Assembly: GCA_020059765.1 (NCBI GenBank)
Contig: JAGVBM010000300.1
Coordinates: forward strand, 1-9,283
Source: Bacillota bacterium
Lineage (GTDB): Bacteria; Bacillota; Bacilli; Tumebacillales; Effusibacillaceae
Direction of reading: 5' to 3'
Length of the DNA stretch: 9,283 bases
Part shown: one piece after another, positions 1 through 6,644 of the stretch
How the letters are laid out: each line of letters begins with the position of its first letter
How positions within the stretch are numbered: position 1 is the first letter of the stretch
Notes under the pieces: model-generated
What the model was told of the DNA's origin: nothing
Database searches by the model: none
What the model saw: only the letters and a program-made list of their open reading frames with translations
Position numbers and translations under genes: made by a program

Positions 1-121
1 ATCCAAGAAAGCTTTCATGCTTGCTCTCATCAAAACTGCGCACGCCTTGATTCGCTTTGATGCCAATCGCAATGGCAACCGTCAGTGTAAGAAGCACGAG
101 GATAATGCCCAGCAACAACAT
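1..121 (-). CDS. Membrane protein, N-terminal fragment (3' end outside window); possibly a sodium:solute-symporter-like transporter
   Basis: The first 40 codons of a gene that runs off the window. It is supported by a textbook ribosome site (AAAGGAGGTG, seven to eight bases before the ATG at 121), the same strand, and a 52-base gap after eutC. Residues 2-21 (LLLGIILVLLTLTVAIAIGI) make one clear transmembrane helix with almost no preceding cytoplasmic residues; it is followed by KANQGVRSFDESKHESFLG. That layout, a short N-terminus, one helix ending in IGI, then a basic and acidic loop leading to F-L-G, is reminiscent of sodium:solute symporters, where the loop ends in an AGR/GGR motif. It does not look like EutH. 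A substrate or product transporter would fit the operon, but 40 residues cannot settle the family. Confidence 0.55.
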   Translation of the reverse strand, partial: MLLLGIILVLLTLTVAIAIGIKANQGVRSFDESKHESFLG

Positions 122-173
122 AGGTTTCACCTCCTTTTTGCTTAGATTACCTTCCCGGCATTGACCGGCGACA

Positions 174-1043
174 TTAGACCACCAGATTGACACCGCTTGT
201 TTTTTGTTCCAGCATTTTTTTCACGATGGTGCCGATATGGGCTCCTGCCTCGACAGGCGGCGTGCCCCCCCTGTGAATGTTTGAGATGACAGTTCTGTCA
301 GATTCCACAGTTCCTTTGCGGGGCTTGTAACACATATAGGCACTCATTGAATCGGCCGTAACCAAACCGGGACGCTCCCCGATCAGAAGCACCACAACCT
401 CCGGTTTCAGCACCTCGCCAATGTGATCCATTGCGGCCACCCTTCCCCCTCTTACGAAAAACGGGGTGCCGCTGCTCAGTTTGTGCGCTTTTAAAGAATC
501 CAGCAGGGCCGGCAATACATCGGCCAGATTCGCGTCAATGGCGCTGGCGCTTAATCCGTCGGATACAACAACTTGCACTTGCGGTTTCTCCATGCATCTT
601 GCTTTCAATTTTGCGACCGCTGCATCCGTCAGGATGCGTCCCCTATCAGGCCGCTTCAGATAATTTTCCGTATCCTCAAAGCTTGTTTCGACAGTAAACA
701 AATGAAACTGATCGAGAATTGTCGGATTCACCTCCCCATAAACCGCGTCCACCGCTGCCGCGTGATCGCATCTGAATTGAAGCATGGTCTTCGTAAGCGG
801 CCGCGTTCCCGTTCGCCAAACCCCAATTCTTGCCGGCGTACTGGCCACCAACTCGGCGAGTCCCTCTTTGTCCCTGGGATTGGGCAGCATCGATACCGGA
901 TCAAACAGAGTCCTATCGTTGGCAGCACCGTTTTCGGCATTGTTTATTGCGCCTGCTGCTTCAACGGGCATTTCCCGTTGCAATCTTTTCTGCAGCTCGG
1001 CCATTACTTTTTCCAGCAGCAGATTGACCTGAATATCGCTCAT
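174..1043 (-). CDS. eutC: Ethanolamine ammonia-lyase small subunit EutC
   Basis: Small subunit of the lyase, contributing to cobalamin binding and assembly of the EutBC complex. The protein is 289 residues (E. coli 295). Residues 1-22 (DIQVNLLLEKVMAELQKRL) form an amphipathic helix; in Salmonella the EutC N-terminus directs cargo into the microcompartment. A low-complexity Ala/Asn/Glu-rich linker (about 26-45) follows, then the conserved core: TPARIGVWRTGTRPLT (69-84), VVVSDGLSASAI (158-169), LLIGERPGL (219-227) and the C-terminal SNIHRGGTPPVEAGAHI (254-270). The frame is open back to 1187, but the ATG at 1043 is chosen because it follows a near-perfect GGAGGTG site and because the upstream part reads through the end of eutB. 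The stop TAA overlaps an ATG of a ten-codon reading frame. Confidence 0.96.
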   Translation of the reverse strand: MSDIQVNLLLEKVMAELQKRLQREMPVEAAGAINNAENGAANDRTLFDPVSMLPNPRDKEGLAELVASTPARIGVWRTGTRPLTKTMLQFRCDHAAAVDAVYGEVNPTILDQFHLFTVETSFEDTENYLKRPDRGRILTDAAVAKLKARCMEKPQVQVVVSDGLSASAIDANLADVLPALLDSLKAHKLSSGTPFFVRGGRVAAMDHIGEVLKPEVVVLLIGERPGLVTADSMSAYMCYKPRKGTVESDRTVISNIHRGGTPPVEAGAHIGTIVKKMLEQKTSGVNLVV

Positions 1044-1111
1044 CCTTTCACCTCCTTCAGCTGATTTTTTGTTTGCATAATCGGGCGATGCTGCGCCGAC
1101 TGCGTGGGGGT

Positions 1112-2473
1112 CTAGACAAAGATGGACGGATCTCCGGCGATTTCGGTCAACCTGCCGTTTTTCATCAATCCCATTTTTTCCAGCCATTTCTCAAATTCCG
1201 GCGCGGGGCGCAGTCCCAATAACTCCCGCAATGTTGCGATATCATGAAAGCTCGTGGATTGATAATTCAGCATGCAATCATCCGCCATGGCCACGCCGAT
1301 CAGAAAATTGACGCCTGCCGAAGCCAACAATACCCCGAGATTTTCCATGTCATTTTGGTCCGCTTTCATATGGTTCGTATAGCAAACATCCACTCCCATG
1401 GGCAGCCCGTGAAGTTTCCCCATAAAATGGTCTTCCAGGCCGGCGCGGATGACCTGTTTGCTGTCGTACAAATACTCCGGTCCGATAAACCCGACGACTG
1501 TATTCACCAGAAAAGGATTGTATGTTCTGGCTAAGCCGTAGCAGCGCGCTTCAAGCGTGAGCTGGTCAATCCCCGCATGCGCCTCCGAAGACAGCTCCGA
1601 TCCCTGGCCGGTCTCGAAATACCAATGATTCGGCCCGGGCGATGTTCCCTCTTTGCGCATCAATTCATCGGCTTCCTCCAACAACGCCACGTTGATCCCA
1701 AACGCTTTATTGCCCGCTTCGCTCCCTGCCAAGCTTTGAAAAATCAAATCGGCCGGCCCCCCTTGCTGAATGGCTTTCATCTGGGTTGTCACGTGCGCCA
1801 GCACACAGTTTTGGGTGGGAATAGCCCATTTTTCCATGACTTCTTTGGTTGCGATCATAATGTTCTTCACACTGTCCACCGTGTCGATCACCGGGTTGAC
1901 ACCGATCACCGCATCCCCGATCCCATAGCTCAACGCTTCATAGATCGACGCCTTGATCCCTTGAATGTTATCGGTGGGATGGTTCGGTTGGGCGCGGGCT
2001 GCGAGCACTCCCTTCTGACCGATCGACGTATTGCAGTGAGCCGGGTTTTCAATTTTGGAAGCCGCGAGGATCAAATCAAGATTGGACATCAATTTTGTCA
2101 AGGCGGCAATCATTTCACTCGATAAGCCGCGGCTTATCCGCCTGAGTTCTTCCCCATCCGCCTGATGACTCAAGATATGTTCACGAAGCTCGGCGACACT
2201 CCAGTTTTGGATCCTTGCGTAAATTTTCTCGTTGATCCCCTCTTCGATCACCCTTGACACTTCGTCTTGTTCCGGCGGCAAAAGCGGATGGCTGCGAATC
2301 TCGGCAAGCGTCAGATCTGCCAATACCTGTTTGGCGGCCATTCGCTCCCGCAAGTCGACGGCGGCGATTCCGGCCAGTTGATCGCCGGATTTTTCTTCGT
2401 TGGCTTTTGCCATTACTTCTTTCAGATTCTGAAACTGATAGGTTTGGCCTAACACCTTGGCAGTCTTGAACAT
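1112..2473 (-). CDS. eutB: Ethanolamine ammonia-lyase large subunit EutB
   Basis: Large catalytic subunit of the adenosylcobalamin-dependent lyase that splits ethanolamine into acetaldehyde and ammonia. The protein is 453 residues, the same length as in E. coli, and all substrate-site residues I recall from the E. coli structure occur at identical positions: R160 and Q162 in AARAQPN, N193 in GVNP, E287 in YFETGQGS and D362 in MGVDVCYTNH. Other conserved blocks include VNTVVGFIGPEYLY and the closing GRLTEIAGDPSIF. An in-frame ATG exists at 2491, but the ATG at 2473 is better: GAGGTG lies six bases before it and the protein then aligns from the first residue. It begins ten bases after the eutA stop. 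The 67-base gap to eutC holds only a weak bulged stem and the eutC ribosome site. Confidence 0.97.
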   Translation of the reverse strand: MFKTAKVLGQTYQFQNLKEVMAKANEEKSGDQLAGIAAVDLRERMAAKQVLADLTLAEIRSHPLLPPEQDEVSRVIEEGINEKIYARIQNWSVAELREHILSHQADGEELRRISRGLSSEMIAALTKLMSNLDLILAASKIENPAHCNTSIGQKGVLAARAQPNHPTDNIQGIKASIYEALSYGIGDAVIGVNPVIDTVDSVKNIMIATKEVMEKWAIPTQNCVLAHVTTQMKAIQQGGPADLIFQSLAGSEAGNKAFGINVALLEEADELMRKEGTSPGPNHWYFETGQGSELSSEAHAGIDQLTLEARCYGLARTYNPFLVNTVVGFIGPEYLYDSKQVIRAGLEDHFMGKLHGLPMGVDVCYTNHMKADQNDMENLGVLLASAGVNFLIGVAMADDCMLNYQSTSFHDIATLRELLGLRPAPEFEKWLEKMGLMKNGRLTEIAGDPSIFV

Positions 2474-2483
2474 TGTCAGCACC

Positions 2484-3935
2484 TCAATCATGAAAAGCTA
2501 GAGTTTTAATCACTACAGGAATCATTGCGTCAGATATAGGCTCACCCAGATCCATATAATCCCCATGCTCCACTCGTATTTGATCGATACAAATGACTTC
2601 GGGCTCGCCTTGGCAGCGGATTGACAAGGATTGTCCCAAAGCCTTCGCCATATCGTTTTCGGAAATGACGACCAGCAGATCGCTCGCAGGAAAACTCCTT
2701 TTGTAACCGGCAGCCAATTCATCCGCCAGAAGCTGCAGCGAAGCATAAGAGCAGTAATCGAAGCCCGTCAGTGCAATGCCGAAAGGATGAACCGCTTTGC
2801 TGCCGAACAACCTTGCGCCCAGATCCATGATCGCGCCTATCTTTTTGTGCAGACGATCAGCGGACTGCAGATCCTCGCGATGCAGTTCCAACTTGAGAAC
2901 CGGCAAATTTCGGATCGGCAGCCGTTTTGCATCGATGAAAACGGTGGAACCGCTTATCTCTGTGCTTTGCATGCCGGCCCCGATCACTGTGGCGCGTACT
3001 GTTTGTTCGGCCGGGATTCGGTGAAAAGGATACGACCTGCACGCTTCTTTCAATTCATGAGCCAATAACGGGCCAAAATCCCCGTAAACGGAAACCTCTT
3101 CCATTGTTTCCGGATACGGCCCCTCCATAAGCCTGCCAATTCCTCCGGAGACGATGATTTCGTCAACGGTCGGGACCTTATCCAAAGCCGCACCCGCCAA
3201 CAACAGCCGATACGACGAATCGCCCTCAATTCCTGAGAAGTAACCGAATAATGAGCGAGCCATTTCGCTCGCTATATGCTGCAGCTGGGCATACGTGATG
3301 CGCTGCGCTTCCGCAATTTGCATCCCTTTCTCTTTCAGCCAGCTTCGAATCTGCGGGGACAGATACTGAATGTCGCCGAACCGGTTAAGCCGGATCAGAC
3401 GCCCTCCGATATGAAACGTTACGGTTCCGATGACGTTTCCCCGCTGAAAGAGGGCTGCGTTCGCGGTTCCTCCGCCAACATCAACATTTGCAATCACACC
3501 CTTCACTTGTTTGGAACGGGCTTCCGCGCCCGAACCCTTTCCCGCCAACACAGCCTCCAAATCAGCCCCCGCCGTTGCCACCACAAAGTCTCCCGCTCTC
3601 TCCGCCAAAGAATGGACGATTTGCTCCGCGTTTTTTTTGGTCGCCGTTTCACCGGTGATGATGACCGCACCCGACTGAATATCGGAGAGACGGAGATTCG
3701 CTTTTGCATATTCCTGCTGTATGATCCGGGAAACCGCCGCCGCATCGATCTCATCACACTGCAGTAAAGGAGTGGCATGAATCGGACTTGCATAGAGCAG
3801 TTGGCGTTCGACAATTTGATAACGCGGCAGGGAAAAGGAACTTGACGTTCTGCCCAACCGCAACCGGCTGACAATCAGTTTTGTCGTACTGGTTCCCAAG
3901 TCGATCCCCACACTGGTGATCCATGTCTCCGCCAT
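2484..3935 (-). CDS. eutA: Ethanolamine ammonia-lyase reactivating factor EutA
   Basis: A 483-residue ASKHA-fold ATPase that reactivates EutBC by releasing damaged cobalamin in exchange for intact adenosylcobalamin. Visible motifs are the phosphate-1 loop VGIDLGTSTTK (9-19), ITGETATKKNA (93-103), the phosphate-2 loop VDVGGGTAN (151-159), the adenosine-site segment IIVSGGIGRLM (260-270) and the characteristic QTVRATVIGAG (311-321), ending in VVIKTLAFHD like E. coli EutA. E. coli EutA is slightly shorter (467). The frame is open further upstream to 4163, but the ATG at 3935 is the true start: it follows GGAGG by nine bases, family members begin just before SVGIDLGT, and the upstream part reads through the leader hairpins and the end of eutV. 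The stop TGA is ten bases before eutB. Confidence 0.95.
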   Translation of the reverse strand: MAETWITSVGIDLGTSTTKLIVSRLRLGRTSSSFSLPRYQIVERQLLYASPIHATPLLQCDEIDAAAVSRIIQQEYAKANLRLSDIQSGAVIITGETATKKNAEQIVHSLAERAGDFVVATAGADLEAVLAGKGSGAEARSKQVKGVIANVDVGGGTANAALFQRGNVIGTVTFHIGGRLIRLNRFGDIQYLSPQIRSWLKEKGMQIAEAQRITYAQLQHIASEMARSLFGYFSGIEGDSSYRLLLAGAALDKVPTVDEIIVSGGIGRLMEGPYPETMEEVSVYGDFGPLLAHELKEACRSYPFHRIPAEQTVRATVIGAGMQSTEISGSTVFIDAKRLPIRNLPVLKLELHREDLQSADRLHKKIGAIMDLGARLFGSKAVHPFGIALTGFDYCSYASLQLLADELAAGYKRSFPASDLLVVISENDMAKALGQSLSIRCQGEPEVICIDQIRVEHGDYMDLGEPISDAMIPVVIKTLAFHD

Positions 3936-3992
3936 ATTCGCCAACCTCCGTTGAAAAAATACTGTCTGCCGCGTCATCGGCGTGAAATTCGT

Positions 3993-4023
3993 AAAACAAA
4001 AAGACGCCGGAATCTCCCCAAGC
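3993..4023 (-). terminator. Candidate regulated intrinsic terminator in the eutA leader
   Basis: On the transcript, GCUUGG pairs with CCGGC (five pairs including one G-U, one bulged U) around a seven-base loop, followed three bases later by UUUUUGUUUU. The U-tract is good but the stem is weak, so termination may be partial. The 5' arm (4018-4023) is shared with the candidate P2 hairpin, so only one of the two can form at a time. The 3' arm can also pair with ACGCCG further downstream (3978-3983), which would break the terminator. Confidence 0.45.
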
Positions 4024-4038
4024 TGTTGCTGCACTTGG
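4018..4038 (-). promoter_or_regulatory. Candidate second hairpin (P2) of the eutA antitermination element
   Basis: Seven bases after P1, the transcript can fold CCAAG with CUUGG, closing an 11-base loop; two further pairs with one bulge shrink the loop to CAGCAA. Spacing from P1 fits the two-hairpin ANTAR layout, and its 3' arm is also the 5' arm of the predicted terminator, as the antitermination model needs. The loop does not show the A1/G4 pattern in my hand folding, so either the fold differs or the second site is degenerate. Confidence 0.45.
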
Positions 4039-4045
4039 TTGATTT

Positions 4046-4063
4046 CAAAGCGCCTTTGCTTTG
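4046..4063 (-). promoter_or_regulatory. Candidate EutV (ANTAR) binding hairpin P1 in the eutA leader
   Basis: On the transcribed strand this reads CAAAGC AAAGGC GCUUUG: a perfect six-base-pair stem with a six-base loop having A at loop position 1 and G at position 4. That is the signature described for ANTAR-domain binding hairpins. It begins 18 bases after the eutV stop and lies 110 bases before the eutA start. The match to stem length, loop size and both loop identities, placed directly before a classic EutV target gene, makes chance unlikely; binding itself is inferred. Confidence 0.75.
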
Positions 4064-4081
4064 TTTTTATGCACTTGTCGT

Positions 4082-4654
4082 TTACTTGTTCTCGCCTGCC
4101 AGCAGCTGCTCCGCGAACTTCGACAGCGGAAGCTGCTTTGACATGCTTTGCCGCTGCATCCATCGGTGAGCTTCTTCTTCGGTCAAGGACAACTGGCTCA
4201 TAATCTTGCCTTTGGCTCTTTCAATCATCTTTCTGTCTTCGAATTTCCGCTTCAGTTCTTGCAGTTCTTGCTTATGGCATTTTTCTTTGTCTCGGTGACT
4301 GAGGGCGACTTCCACAGCCGGCAGCAGATCTTCTTCCGAAATCGGTTTGACCAAATAAGCCGTTACGCCCGTGCTGCAGGCATCCTGCACCAATTCCTTT
4401 TGACTGTACGCTGTGAGCAGAAGAATCGATGAGTCCATGCGTTTGCGGATGGCGGCCGCTGCCTTGATCCCGTTCATGACGGGCATTTTGACATCCATAA
4501 TAATCAGGTCCGGTTGGTGCTGATAAGCGAATTGGATAGCCTCTTCACCGTTTTTTGCTTCCGCGACCACAGAATACCCTTCATTCATCAGAATTTCTCT
4601 GATATCCATACGGATAATCGGTTCGTCATCCACCACCAAGATCTTGTGTCCCAT
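4082..4654 (-). CDS. eutV: ANTAR-domain response regulator and transcription antiterminator EutV
   Basis: A 190-residue response regulator whose output binds RNA rather than DNA. The receiver domain (1-120) has the acidic pair D9/D10, phosphoacceptor D54 in IIMDVKMP, T81 in LLTAYS and K103 in YLVKP. A coiled-coil linker follows (about 118-140), then an ANTAR domain (about 136-188) with RKMIERAKGKIMSQ and EEEAHRWMQRQSM. In Enterococcus and Clostridium, phosphorylated EutV dimers bind a two-hairpin element in eut leader transcripts and prevent terminator formation. The ATG is preceded by GAGGGGG at six bases and lies inside the end of eutW, so kinase and regulator are translationally coupled. 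The gene is followed by a leader-like gap carrying the matching RNA element, so EutV probably acts on the transcript immediately downstream of its own gene. Confidence 0.95.
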   Translation of the reverse strand: MGHKILVVDDEPIIRMDIREILMNEGYSVVAEAKNGEEAIQFAYQHQPDLIIMDVKMPVMNGIKAAAAIRKRMDSSILLLTAYSQKELVQDACSTGVTAYLVKPISEEDLLPAVEVALSHRDKEKCHKQELQELKRKFEDRKMIERAKGKIMSQLSLTEEEAHRWMQRQSMSKQLPLSKFAEQLLAGENK

Positions 4655-6086
4655 TAGAATCCCCCTCGGAAATCGGATACTCGATGCTCACCTCGGTCCC
4701 CACCCCGGTATCTCTAAATTCTAATGTTCCTTCCAAATCCTCTCTGACTAATGTCTCGACAATTGTTAATCCCAAGTGGCCGTTCACCGGGTTGTTTCCC
4801 TCATACCCGATTCCGCTGCCGTTGTCGATTACACTCAATTTGACTTGCCGGATATCTTTCGTGATCTGAATGCCGATATGTCCTTCCAGGCGTTCTTTAA
4901 ATGCATGGATCACGCAATTTTGGATAAGTTCCGTCACAATCAGCGCCAGTGATGACGCCTTATCCGATTGAAGAAAAACAGAATCGCCGCTGATCGTAAA
5001 CGAGATGGTTTGGTCGGGAACGGACATGGAGGAAATGATCGTCTTGGCGATTTTTTCCACAACCTCTTTGAAATCGATCAGTTCCAACCCTTCATGCGCC
5101 AAAAATTCATGTATGATTGCAATGCTGTTGATTCGGTTGATGCTTTCCCGGTATATTTTTTCGATCTCGGTTGAATCCGTTCTTCTCATCTGCAATCGAA
5201 GCAGGCTTGCGATCGTTTGCAGGTTGTTCTTCACGCGATGATGGATTTCTTTAATGACGGCGGATTTAATCATCAATTGTTTGTCTTTTTCTTTGATATC
5301 CGATATGTCGCGCAGAAGAATGATGCCTCCGACCACCGTTTGCTTGCGATAGATGGAGACCGCCTTTACCGAGAGAGTGGTTTTTCCATCCTGCATTTCC
5401 TCAACGATCATGCCGCCGTTTTGCTCAAAGATTTCTTTGGAAAATTTGCCGTAGAAGAACTTGTCAATCAGCTGTCCTTTAATCAAACTTTGATAACCGA
5501 TCTGTTTGAGCAGCTCATAGGCGCGAGAATTGGCATAAGAGATGATCCCTTTGTAGTCGAACAAAATAATGCCTTCGTGCATCAGCGACGGCACCTTGCT
5601 TTCCGACATCGCCACCTGCAGCAGCGTCTCGCTTAAATGCTCCGTCGTTTCAATCAACATTTCAACGTTCTTTTCTTGCTCCACTTTCTCGGTAATGTCT
5701 TCCTCGACGATCAATGTGCCGATCGTATCCCCCTTTGCATTTTTTATGGGAACCACACTCTGCTGCACCACGGTTCCTTCCTGGGAAATCCCCCGCGAGC
5801 CAATCACGGGTTTGCCGGATGTCAAACAGAACAGGACGGCCGGCTCGTTTTTTGGCAAAGCCGTTTGACCGACCACCGAACTCTTATACAAAGATTTGGC
5901 GGTTGTAGGTGAGGCTTGCGCGACGACAAGAGCGACCGCGTTATCAGGAACCGGGCAATCGATAAATACATCGGCGTGGGATACGTCTGCAAATATTTGC
6001 AGGTTTCTGGATATTTGTTCGATGATTCTGATATCTTCGTCTGATAATGCAGTCCTTGTCCTGCAAAGATCGATAATATTTATCAT
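4626..6086 (-). CDS. eutW: Ethanolamine-responsive sensor histidine kinase EutW
   Basis: A 486-residue soluble sensor kinase with no membrane segment visible. Residues about 5-135 resemble the GAF-like H_kinase_N sensor domain also seen in mycobacterial PdtaS (LCRTRTALSDEDI, VVAQASPTTAKSLYKSSVVGQ, VVPIKNAKGDTIGTLIVEED). Residues about 160-265 form a PAS domain (HEGIILFDYKGIISYANSRA). The HisKA_2 dimerisation and phosphoacceptor segment is IHHRVKNNLQTIASLL (281-296), with the histidine at 282 or 283. The ATPase domain carries an N box (ELIQNCVIHAF, N390), a G1 box (DNGSGIG, 421-427) and a G2 segment (GHLGLTIVETLV). In Enterococcus, EutW autophosphorylates with ethanolamine and passes phosphate to EutV. 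Here eutW comes before eutV and overlaps it by 29 bases. The ATG follows AAGGG by eight bases. A candidate promoter lies just upstream. Confidence 0.92.
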   Translation of the reverse strand: MINIIDLCRTRTALSDEDIRIIEQISRNLQIFADVSHADVFIDCPVPDNAVALVVAQASPTTAKSLYKSSVVGQTALPKNEPAVLFCLTSGKPVIGSRGISQEGTVVQQSVVPIKNAKGDTIGTLIVEEDITEKVEQEKNVEMLIETTEHLSETLLQVAMSESKVPSLMHEGIILFDYKGIISYANSRAYELLKQIGYQSLIKGQLIDKFFYGKFSKEIFEQNGGMIVEEMQDGKTTLSVKAVSIYRKQTVVGGIILLRDISDIKEKDKQLMIKSAVIKEIHHRVKNNLQTIASLLRLQMRRTDSTEIEKIYRESINRINSIAIIHEFLAHEGLELIDFKEVVEKIAKTIISSMSVPDQTISFTISGDSVFLQSDKASSLALIVTELIQNCVIHAFKERLEGHIGIQITKDIRQVKLSVIDNGSGIGYEGNNPVNGHLGLTIVETLVREDLEGTLEFRDTGVGTEVSIEYPISEGDSNGTQDLGGG

Positions 6087-6131
6087 CCAACAATCCCTTT
6101 TTCATCTGAATAATTTGAATTTTATACTTTC

Positions 6132-6160
6132 ATCATCGCACAATCATTATCAGACATCAA
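6132..6160 (-). promoter_or_regulatory. Candidate sigma-A-type promoter for eutW-eutV
   Basis: In the 87-base eutP-eutW gap, the minus strand has TTGATG (4 of 6 matches to TTGACA), a 17-base spacer ending in TGC (an extended -10 TGn), then GATGAT (4 of 6 to TATAAT). A start site would fall near 6125, about 40 bases before eutW. An internal promoter would provide basal sensor and regulator without full operon expression. Each box is imperfect, so this is only a candidate. Confidence 0.35.
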
Positions 6161-6169
6161 TGGATTGTG
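6139..6169. repeat. Inverted repeat between eutP and eutW, overlapping the candidate promoter
   Basis: CACAATC and GATTGTG are exact reverse complements 17 bases apart; with one bulged base, the stem extends through CATT/AATG to about ten pairs with a ten-base loop. There is no U-tract after it, so it is not a terminator. It overlaps the candidate -35 box and spacer, so it could be a DNA operator, or as RNA it could be a processing or stability stem after eutP. Confidence 0.5.
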
Positions 6170-6173
6170 TCAG

Positions 6174-6617
6174 CTAATCTCTCATTATTTCTATTAATCT
6201 TTCAAATAAGGTGCGGATCCCTTTGTTCGTGGCAGCCGAAGTCACATAAATCTCCCGTTCACCCAGTGATTCTCTGAGAAAAAGGATCGCTCGTTCCACA
6301 TTCGCATCCGGATGGTCGGCTTTGGTGACCACCCCAATTGCAGGCATCGGAAATCCCTGCGCGAATCCGAAGGGAAAACAGCTGCGTTCCCTCGTCGCGT
6401 CCTGAATCAGCAGAAGCACTTGAGCCTCAAGCGCAGTCGCCATCAATGTCCGATAATAGAGCGGATTTTCACTGTATTCCCCGGGAGTATCGATCAGCCA
6501 ATCATGAAATTCCAGGGCCTGGGTTTTTCGCACGGGTTGATCGACACCCAGCAGAACTTTAACCAAGGTTGATTTACCGGCTCCGACCGGACCGATCATC
6601 ATTGCTTTCTTCATCAT
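6174..6617 (-). CDS. eutP: Ethanolamine utilisation P-loop protein EutP
   Basis: A 147-residue small GTPase-like protein of the EutP/PduV family. It shows a complete P-loop (GPVGAGKST, 9-17), a Walker B/G3-type segment (DTPGEY, 43-48), a G4-like TKAD (98-101) and a G5-like TSAAT (126-130). In Salmonella, EutP has been reported to have acetate kinase activity alongside EutQ, which would recycle acetyl phosphate to ATP; other work links PduV-type relatives to microcompartment positioning. Which role applies here cannot be told from sequence. Length is typical. The start is the first of two adjacent ATGs; an AGG ribosome core lies six bases upstream within the duplicated copy of the eutS end. 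The stop TAG is followed by an 87-base gap to eutW that holds an inverted repeat. Confidence 0.93.
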   Translation of the reverse strand: MMKKAMMIGPVGAGKSTLVKVLLGVDQPVRKTQALEFHDWLIDTPGEYSENPLYYRTLMATALEAQVLLLIQDATRERSCFPFGFAQGFPMPAIGVVTKADHPDANVERAILFLRESLGEREIYVTSAATNKGIRTLFERLIEIMRD

Positions 6618-6644
6618 TTACGACCTCGTCATTTACGACCTCGT
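6615..6644 (-). repeat. Exact 15-bp tandem duplication at the eutS-eutP junction
   Basis: Two perfect head-to-tail copies (plus-strand unit CATTTACGACCTCGT) span the junction. In the coding direction each unit is ACGAGGTCGTAAATG: the last three sense codons of eutS (Thr-Arg-Ser), its TAA stop, and an ATG. Each copy therefore carries a ribosome-site core (GAGG), a stop and a start. The first copy ends the real eutS; its ATG opens a four-residue frame (MTRS); the second copy supplies the ribosome site and start for eutP. Confidence 0.9.

Noticed and set aside
142..174. Ten-codon frame (MSPVNAGKVI) beginning at a TAATG overlap with the eutC stop.
   Set aside because: It lacks its own ribosome site, is very short, and most likely reflects chance; it might assist reinitiation toward the next gene but cannot be called a gene from one sequence.
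573..1064. Long plus-strand open frames opposite eutC, eutB, eutA and eutW (for example 573-1064, 1577-2125, 3276-3767, 5217-5636).
   Set aside because: They are antisense to well-supported genes, rich in Arg/His/Cys, lack ribosome sites and match no family I recognise.
1044..1111. Bulged stem (UCGG-CG, loop CAGCAU, CG-C-CCGA) in the eutB-eutC gap, considered as another ANTAR site.
   Set aside because: The six-base loop starts with C and has C at position 4, the stem is bulged, and no second hairpin or U-tract follows.
1044..1187. In-frame upstream extension of eutC (48 residues) into eutB.
   Set aside because: It overlaps the conserved end of eutB in another frame and shows no family similarity; the ATG at 1043 has a near-perfect ribosome site.
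3936..4163. In-frame upstream extension of eutA (76 extra residues) back into eutV.
   Set aside because: It reads through the leader hairpins and the end of eutV, has no family match, and the ATG at 3935 has a good ribosome site and the expected N-terminus.
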